Positions 58,318-64,000 of a stretch of DNA of 64,000 nucleotides are shown here, one piece after another; position 1 is the first letter of the stretch; each line of letters begins with the position of its first letter. The notes under the pieces were generated by a model. The model ran no database searches, was not told where the DNA came from, and was given only the letters and a program-made list of their open reading frames with translations. The DNA lies in assembly GCA_031763025.1 (NCBI GenBank), contig JASSKH010000015.1, forward strand, positions 868,001 through 932,000, read 5' to 3'. The position numbers and the translations under genes were made by a program. The stretch is from Macrocystis pyrifera (Eukaryota > Sar > Phaeophyceae > Laminariales > Laminariaceae).

Positions 58318-58815
58318 GGGGGGTGTACTAGATAAGAGAGATGTACTCGATCTCATGCAAGGCCGTAGTCGTATGACCATAGACCCTAGCATCCCTACAA
58401 GGCCGGGACGGAGCATGTCGGGTTTTCACCGACCAGGCAGACATTGCTTGCACCAAGCGCGAAGCGCCGTGAGGTGTCCGGCGAGTCGCATGAAGGGTGA
58501 GCTGCATCCTACTAAGAACCGCTTGTGAAGCGGACTTGCATATGGATGACAGCCTCAATGAGTTAGTTTAATTTCCGGTGTGGCCACTTCCAGAGACAGC
58601 GATGGGAGTACTATGTAACTGCCTCTTGGGTGCCTTACCTTGAACACTACGTGATACAATCAATTCCCTTGTGCAGAGTATAGGTTATTTACTTCACACA
58701 AATGATCTAACTAGACGACCAGCTGTGGGCGACCGCCAAAAAAAAAAAACAAAACAAAAAACGGTACCCTGGATGTCTAGCTCACGTAGTGAGCGGCATG
58801 TTTTACAGTGCCGTT
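58318..58815 (-). repeat. Tandemly duplicated intron segment, unit 2, with poly-G-associated repeat copy 4
   Basis: Near-identical to 57,478-57,975, including GCATCCCTACAAGGCCGGGA and the A-rich run before CGGTACCCTGG. Confidence 0.8.
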
Positions 58816-59564
58816 GGGGGGGGGGGCAAACACACTCGTGCATAAGGAGCAGCGCAAGTAAGCAGCCACGCCGCACAGCAGTGCCGGCTGTCTGGTTCCA
58901 TCTTCGTATTATCTTGCGATTGCTGTAAGACACCATATACTACTAATACTGTTAACAGTATGGTAGGGTAGAGAGGCGTACTATAGGTATATACCAGGTA
59001 CAGTACAGTAGGTGTTTGAGTACATCAGGTATACAGGGAGGTATTCGAGCCCTTTTGTTAGCTTCGAGTTAGGGCTGCCAATATTTGTGAGTGATAGTAC
59101 GTGATAGTCACGGGGCTCTTTGGTTTGAGAAAGTACCTAATGCCGTTCGCGTTGAAAATATTGTTCGTTACAGACCTAAGGCACGGCATTCTTCATGGCG
59201 AGTTTTTCCCAAAAGCAATTGTTTGTGTGAGGTGAGAGAGGTGCTGCACTGTAATAAAAAAATCATCATCAGAACTTCAGAAAAGTTGGGGTGGACACCT
59301 GCCGTATGGTGCTCTCTATTCACACTATTATACTGGAATACTACTATAGTATTCATATTAACAGTAGCTTCAGTACTATGCTCTTATCATGTGGTTCACC
59401 TTAGCTCGGTAGTCGCTGGTGAGAAGGATGGCGCTTGAAGTCAGTTTTCGGTGTTGCATGCCGTGCGCGTACAGGCTCTTCATGCCCGCCGCTACGTCCA
59501 TTGCGATCACAAGCCGCATCCTGACAAACATGACGGGCAGGGGTAGCGGCACAGAATTCAATCA

Positions 59565-60236
59565 CTATCACCATCACTATCACTATCACCATCACCATCA
59601 CCATCACCATCACCATCACCATCACCATCACCATCACCATCACCATCACCATCACCATCACCATCACCATCACTATCACTATCACTCACTCACCATCACC
59701 ATCACCATCACCATCACCATCACCATCACCATCACCATCACCATCACTATCACCATCACCATCACCATCACTATCACACTATCACTATCACCATCACCAT
59801 CACCATCACCATCACCATCACCATCACTATCACTATCACTACCACTATCACTATCACCATCACCATCACTATCACCATCACTATCACTATCACTATCACC
59901 ATCACCATCACTATCACTATCACTATCACCATCACCATCACCATCACCATCACTATCACTATCACTATCACTATCACTATCACTATCACTATCACTATCA
60001 CCATCACCATCACCATCACCATCACCATCACCATCACCATCACCATCACCATCACCATCACTATCACTATCACTATCGCCATCGCCATCACCATCACCAT
60101 CACCATCACCATCACCATCACCATCACCATCACCATCACCATCACCATCACCATCACCATCACCATCACCATCACCATCACCATCACCATCACTATCACT
60201 ATCACTATCACTATCACTATCACTATCACTATCGTA
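59565..60236. repeat. Hexanucleotide satellite (ATCACC/ATCACT)n, about 670 bp
   Basis: An almost uninterrupted array of CACCAT and CACTAT units fills most of the kinase intron 59,521-60,406 and ends 45 bp before exon 59,520. Long frames across it (His/Thr/Ser or Met/Val/Ile repeats) are only satellite translations. Confidence 0.97.
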
Positions 60237-60527
60237 TGATGCAGCAGTGCGTTAGCATTCTGACGACTCGAGAGCACCAGATCATGAGCAGAGGCACCAA
60301 ACAAGTCCAAGCTAAAAACTTAACCTTCACAGTCATATATCTACAGTTTATTCTGCAACGGGCTACATCCACCTTGACCGCCCTCCGCAATATGCAACCC
60401 CCATACCTGTCGTCGGGGACCTTCTGCTTGGCGCTGTTGTCGAGAAACTGCCGTAAAAACGCCGCCCTCCACGAACTCCGACACCACAAGTATCTCAGCC
60501 GAAGATACAGACGCACCATGAACCTTC

Positions 60528-60605
60528 GGGTAAGGGTAAGGGTAAGGGTAAGGGTAAGGGTAAGGGTTAGGGTAAGGGTAAGGGTAAGGGATAGGGCGAG
60601 GGCAA
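60528..60605 (-). repeat. Telomere-like (GGGTAA)n array next to a splice acceptor
   Basis: About ten GGGTAA units with one GGGTTA stand here; on the transcribed strand they read CCCTTA repeats ending TTACCCGAAG directly at the acceptor of exon 60,523-60,407. Degenerate GGGTAGGGTA sequence continues to about 60,730. Confidence 0.9.
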
Positions 60606-61837
60606 GGTGAGGGGATAGGGTAGTTCGCGGGTTGTAGGGCAAGATAATGTGGTAGGGGTTAGGGTAGGGTAGGATAAGGTAGGGTAGGGTACGGTTAGTG
60701 TACGGTAAGGTTAGGAGGGTAGGGGTAGAGTCAAAGTTGGATAAAACTGTCTGGTACTGTAATATTAGGTGTACGGTAGTGCCGTACCAATACGTACTGT
60801 CCTGTCCTGGAATCCATAAGCGTATACACTATTATTGCCGATCAAATAGACATCTGCCGTCACAGACTTCGTACTGAAACGTATATATGATATATACAGT
60901 ACAGTAGAATACAGCACAGCACAGCAGGACAGCTGAAGTGTGTTGCGAGGGTTTGTTGTTGCCTGATATTACTATAGCAGCAACAATATATACTGTAGTA
61001 TTACTATTATTAATAACAAAATAGTACCAGGTATAACTATTAATAGCAATAGCAATAATCATTGCCTTGTGTTTCGTTTGTTTAGGTTTGTTTTAGTCCA
61101 CTCTCCTGCCGTCGCAACAGTAATGTGTGCACCGTAAAAACCTTTACGATATAGGTAGTGTTGAGCCGGGAATGTAGTATATTGTTGCACTGTAGTAATA
61201 GTCTGGCGTAGCAATACAATCTACAGTAATAACACACCTTCACTCCTACTATAAATATGAATCTACAAATAGTGTACCTTGACGATGTTCCGATTGTTCA
61301 GGCGGGAGAGGGCGAAGAGCTCGGCGTCGAAGGTTTCGAAGATGTCCGCTTGAACCTCTTTCGACATCCCCAGGATTTTGAAGACCTGCCACACCAATCA
61401 CGCCACAGCAAACAAAACAACCAAAACAAAAAATATTGAAATGAAAAATAACGCGTTTCAGTTGTGCATCCATACACATCATACGGGTACTATTGTGTTG
61501 CATTTCAATTTATCCCCACCCTCGCATAGAGGAGCGTATCATATCACTACAGATCGATATAATAGTCTGCGCTCTCCGGCAGTTGGGTTGGAGGTGTCTC
61601 ACCTTCGTGTATGTACCTGTCACTAAAGTACATACCTGGTACTAGGCAAGGCACATTCGGAGAATACCACGAATAACGAAAGGGTCCGCATGAATAGGTT
61701 GTACCCTATTGTAGTCCTTACCCTAGCCGTACTGTAGTCGTTGCATTGCACTCCAGAGTAGTACCTCGCACGTAAAATAAAAAAATAACCATGCTCGGCG
61801 CAAAAGGCAACTATTAATACAGTAGTAAACCTTCCTC

Positions 61838-61865
61838 AGGGTTAGGGTTAGGGTTAGGGTTGGGG
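61838..61865 (+). repeat. Interstitial telomere-type (TTAGGG)4
   Basis: CAGGGTTAGGGTTAGGGTTA followed by GGGTT lies in the kinase intron 61,386-62,031. Single TTAGGG units also occur at about 62,533 and CCCTAACCCT at about 48,172. Confidence 0.9.
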
Positions 61866-62889
61866 GTAGAGGTGTGCCCCGCCGTCTAGTGGCCACCGAG
61901 TACTCACCAAAAAAAAAAAATGCGAGGGGGGAAAACCCCGGGTGCTTGCGAGTATATTCGGCTACTTTGTACCCCGGCTTTTGGTAAAAGAGGTAAAGCT
62001 CTACTGCTGTGTAGTTGGAGGCCTCTCTCACCTTAGCAGCACGAACCTCCCCGTTAAGCTCGGTTTTGTAGACTCTAGTGCTGCCCCCGACGGGGTGGTA
62101 CGCCAAGTTCATGTCTCCACGCTTGATCTTCAGCCTGATGGAGGAATCACAACAACCGAAAAACATATTTCCATCAGTTGTTTCGATATTTTTCGTTCTT
62201 GATGAACGAAAAGCCTGTACGTATACTCTTGGTACACTCAATCAATTACTGCCAGTATTGGAAGAGCCAAAAGAATCATTGTTTAGGTAACTATTGCATG
62301 AGCATGATGGTGATGGAGGAAGGACAACAACGAAAAAACATGTTTTGATATATTTTCGGATGTTGTGTGTTGAACACATTGGGGCCTCGACGCTTGTGAC
62401 AAATTTGAGTAGTCTATTCAGTTTATTCATACGATTAATCTCTCATTCTGGTTGGCAATGCAACGACCGTTTGGGGATGAACACCAAAACAAAACGGTAA
62501 TTGCAACTCCGAACAAGTTGGTATCTGGTGATTAGGGTTAGGCTACATCTGTACACTCCGAGTGGACATAGTGGTCATAAAATATGGTAAAGAAGTAAAT
62601 AAAAAGGGGTAAGTCGATCAACTTACCGTGCGACCGTCTGCTTTTCGCTGCTTGACAGCTGCGGAGTGATGAGCTTGCGGTCAGACAGGCCTCTTGCGCT
62701 GACGACGCTAGTGGACGACGAGTTACGCGTTCCCGTAGTCATGAAGCTGCACAAACAGCACACAAAGGACAGACAATAGGACAAAAAAGATACAAAGGAC
62801 ACCACAAAATTAAAGGACGGTAACCCTTCTCACACTGCAAAAATGATCCTACCAGCTCGCTCCAGCGACAGGCGGAACATTTCGGCCTC

Positions 62890-63265
62890 AAACGTTTAAT
62901 TTTGCGCCATGGTTTCTCAGAGATGAGACACAAAAATTGGCACGGTTGTTCTTCATGGCAATGTCAAAAAACTGACGACTGGCTTTTTTTTCGTTCTCAA
63001 GGCTCAAATTTACGGGGGTTTTTTGGCAGGTTTGAGCTTGTTTACTGTATGTAGGACTGCACTCTCGTTGTGGGGACAAAGCACTTGGAGTTAGACTCAG
63101 ATTTAGGCTTCTGTAAGGTGCGGTACCAAAATATTCAACTGATGCACGATAAAAAAAATCCACCAACGCTATTCTTCACATTTTTCATATTGCCATGAAG
63201 AACAACCATATGCCAATTTGGTTTCCATTTATCGAAAACCATGGCGCAAAAAAAAAAAAAAAAAC
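62890..63265. mobile_element. Foldback element in the first visible kinase intron
   Basis: TTTTGCGCCATGGTTT (62,900), AAAATTGGCACGGTTGTTCTTC and ATGGCAATGTC are mirrored by GACAT-like ATTGCCATGAAGAACAACCAT, GCCAATTTGG and AAACCATGGCGCAAAA (63,190-63,250). Confidence 0.6.
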
Positions 63266-63395
63266 GGAAGGGTCTCTTTTCTCTCAAGGTTCCAATTTTT
63301 CCCAATACATTGCTGGAGTACTTTGGCAGGCTCGCAGAAAAAAGTGTCATGGACCTCTTCCCTATGTTGATGCAATCGTGCCAAGACGTTTATTG

Positions 63396-63512
63396 ACCCT
63401 TTTCGCGTCAGTCCCATTTTGTGGACAAATCAGTCAATTTTCAAGTATGATAGTTGATAGTTGCAACATGAATACTTTCTCCCCAAAATGGGACTGCGGT
63501 GCTAAACGGGTT
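63396..63512. mobile_element. Relative of the 91-bp foldback at 8998
   Basis: ACCCTTTTCGCGTCAGTCCCATTTTGTGGACAAA-type left arm (in pieces) and CCCCAAAATGGGACTGCGGT + GCTAAACGGGT right arm share ends and spacing with 8998-9088. Confidence 0.55.
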
Positions 63513-64000
63513 TAAGACCTGGTAGTGCCGAAATTTCTCCGCGTATTGACCAAAGTATGGCCTGCATATATATTATATTGATTTTACTACAGAAACGTAT
63601 TCCCTATGTAGCGCCAGCCCAAGAAAAGCGAGCACTGTCCGTGCATCTGGAACTACAACTCGCACGCCAAAAATATTTTCACGGATGTGTTCCCCTTGTC
63701 CATTCAGTCACGTAGATATGTTCAGTATCGAAAAATTCGACGTACAAACCTGCATGATTCGGTACATGTTTCTTGGATTGTACCTGTACTACTCATATAC
63801 TAGATCCTGCACAGCATCTCATATCGGCATCTCAGGATCTGCATGATCTATTCGAGAATGATCTGTCAGGTTTGTGCACAATGTCGTACCTGCGGACAGA
63901 GCTGTCACATAAGCTGTCGTCGACGCTGCCCCCCATGCTCAGAGCACCCGCGAAGGCGTTGAACCGATCGGGACTGCGCGACGGGCAAGCGAACCAGAAG

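Larger units (their letters stand above)
56082..64000 (-). pseudogene. TKL-like protein kinase gene, probable pseudokinase, continues past the right edge
   Basis: Exons in transcript order: >64,000-63,890; 62,746-62,627; 62,134-62,032; 61,385-61,278; 60,523-60,407; 59,520-59,400; 57,174-56,947; 56,324-56,082. The N-lobe is seen as VGGSTRVYKTELNGEVRAAK (glycine loop and VAIK Lys), FDAELFALSRLNNRNIVK (helix C Glu) and ILVVSEFVEGGVF (hinge). The catalytic loop reads HGMQHRKLTSSAILL where HRDLxxxNILL is expected: both the catalytic Asp and the metal-binding Asn are replaced. An exon for DFG was not found. The C-lobe is normal: SDVYSFGIILWEMM, NLMESCWSNLPADRPSF. Junctions agree in phase except between 60,407 and 59,520, where 2 bases are missing; a micro-exon (one candidate is 60,298-60,311) or a frame break would explain it. 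The Ser/Thr-rich segment before the kinase domain is unassigned. It would act in signalling, probably without phosphotransfer. I could not exclude a missed exon or sequence error. Confidence 0.75.

Noticed and set aside
59419..60310. Long frames (278 and 178 codons) of His/Ser/Thr or Met/Val repeats
   Set aside because: They are translations of the hexanucleotide satellite in an intron, not genes.

Overview
The window looks like nuclear DNA of a photosynthetic stramenopile, most likely a brown alga. Three things point there: spliceosomal GT-AG genes with introns of 0.26-1.5 kb, a nucleus-encoded plastid protein whose N-terminus ends in a heterokont-like cleavage motif (CRGFVPP), and a complete arsenosugar-type radical SAM gene (ArsS family; brown algae are the classic arsenosugar makers). 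The species assignment is inference; no ribosomal or organelle marker is present.

Layout. Bases 1-34,200 are a pile of mobile elements. (a) 1-7119: the 3' part of a Ty3/gypsy LTR retrotransposon on the + strand (Gag zinc finger, protease, reverse transcriptase, RNase H, integrase, 3' LTR), decayed by frameshifts, with a cytosine-C5 DNA methyltransferase-like segment between RNase H and integrase. (b) 7120-14,433 and 23,622-29,263: two copies of a second LTR family on the - strand that encode only a Gag-like protein; the second is young (LTRs differ at 1 position in 810, target duplication GACAG). (c) 14,508-17,567: two inverted copies of a 1.2 kb element with CACAGGTGGCCAC ends. (d) 18,893-20,070: a broken non-LTR-type reverse transcriptase. 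(e) 29,278-33,845: foldback elements, including a 3 kb inverted repeat into which two smaller foldbacks inserted. (f) Three tRNA-derived SINEs, two with clear 7-bp target duplications.

Bases 34,200-64,000 are the genic half. On the - strand, 34,221-35,228 encodes a plastid photosystem II S4-domain RNA-binding protein. On the + strand, 40,182-49,334 is a ten-exon ArsS-type radical SAM gene that can be read through without a frame break. On the - strand, 56,082 to beyond the right edge is a multi-exon TKL-like kinase gene whose catalytic HRD is HRK and whose DFG exon I cannot find, so it is probably a pseudokinase or a decayed gene. A short well-bounded exon of unknown function lies at 38,487-38,584. 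Introns and spacers in this half hold homopolymer G/C runs, telomere-like arrays, a 670-bp hexanucleotide satellite, a repeat family next to poly-G, and many copies of the short quasi-palindrome TACCTGGTA.

The three genes share no obvious pathway and are not an operon. I see no CRISPR array, functional tRNA gene or rRNA gene.
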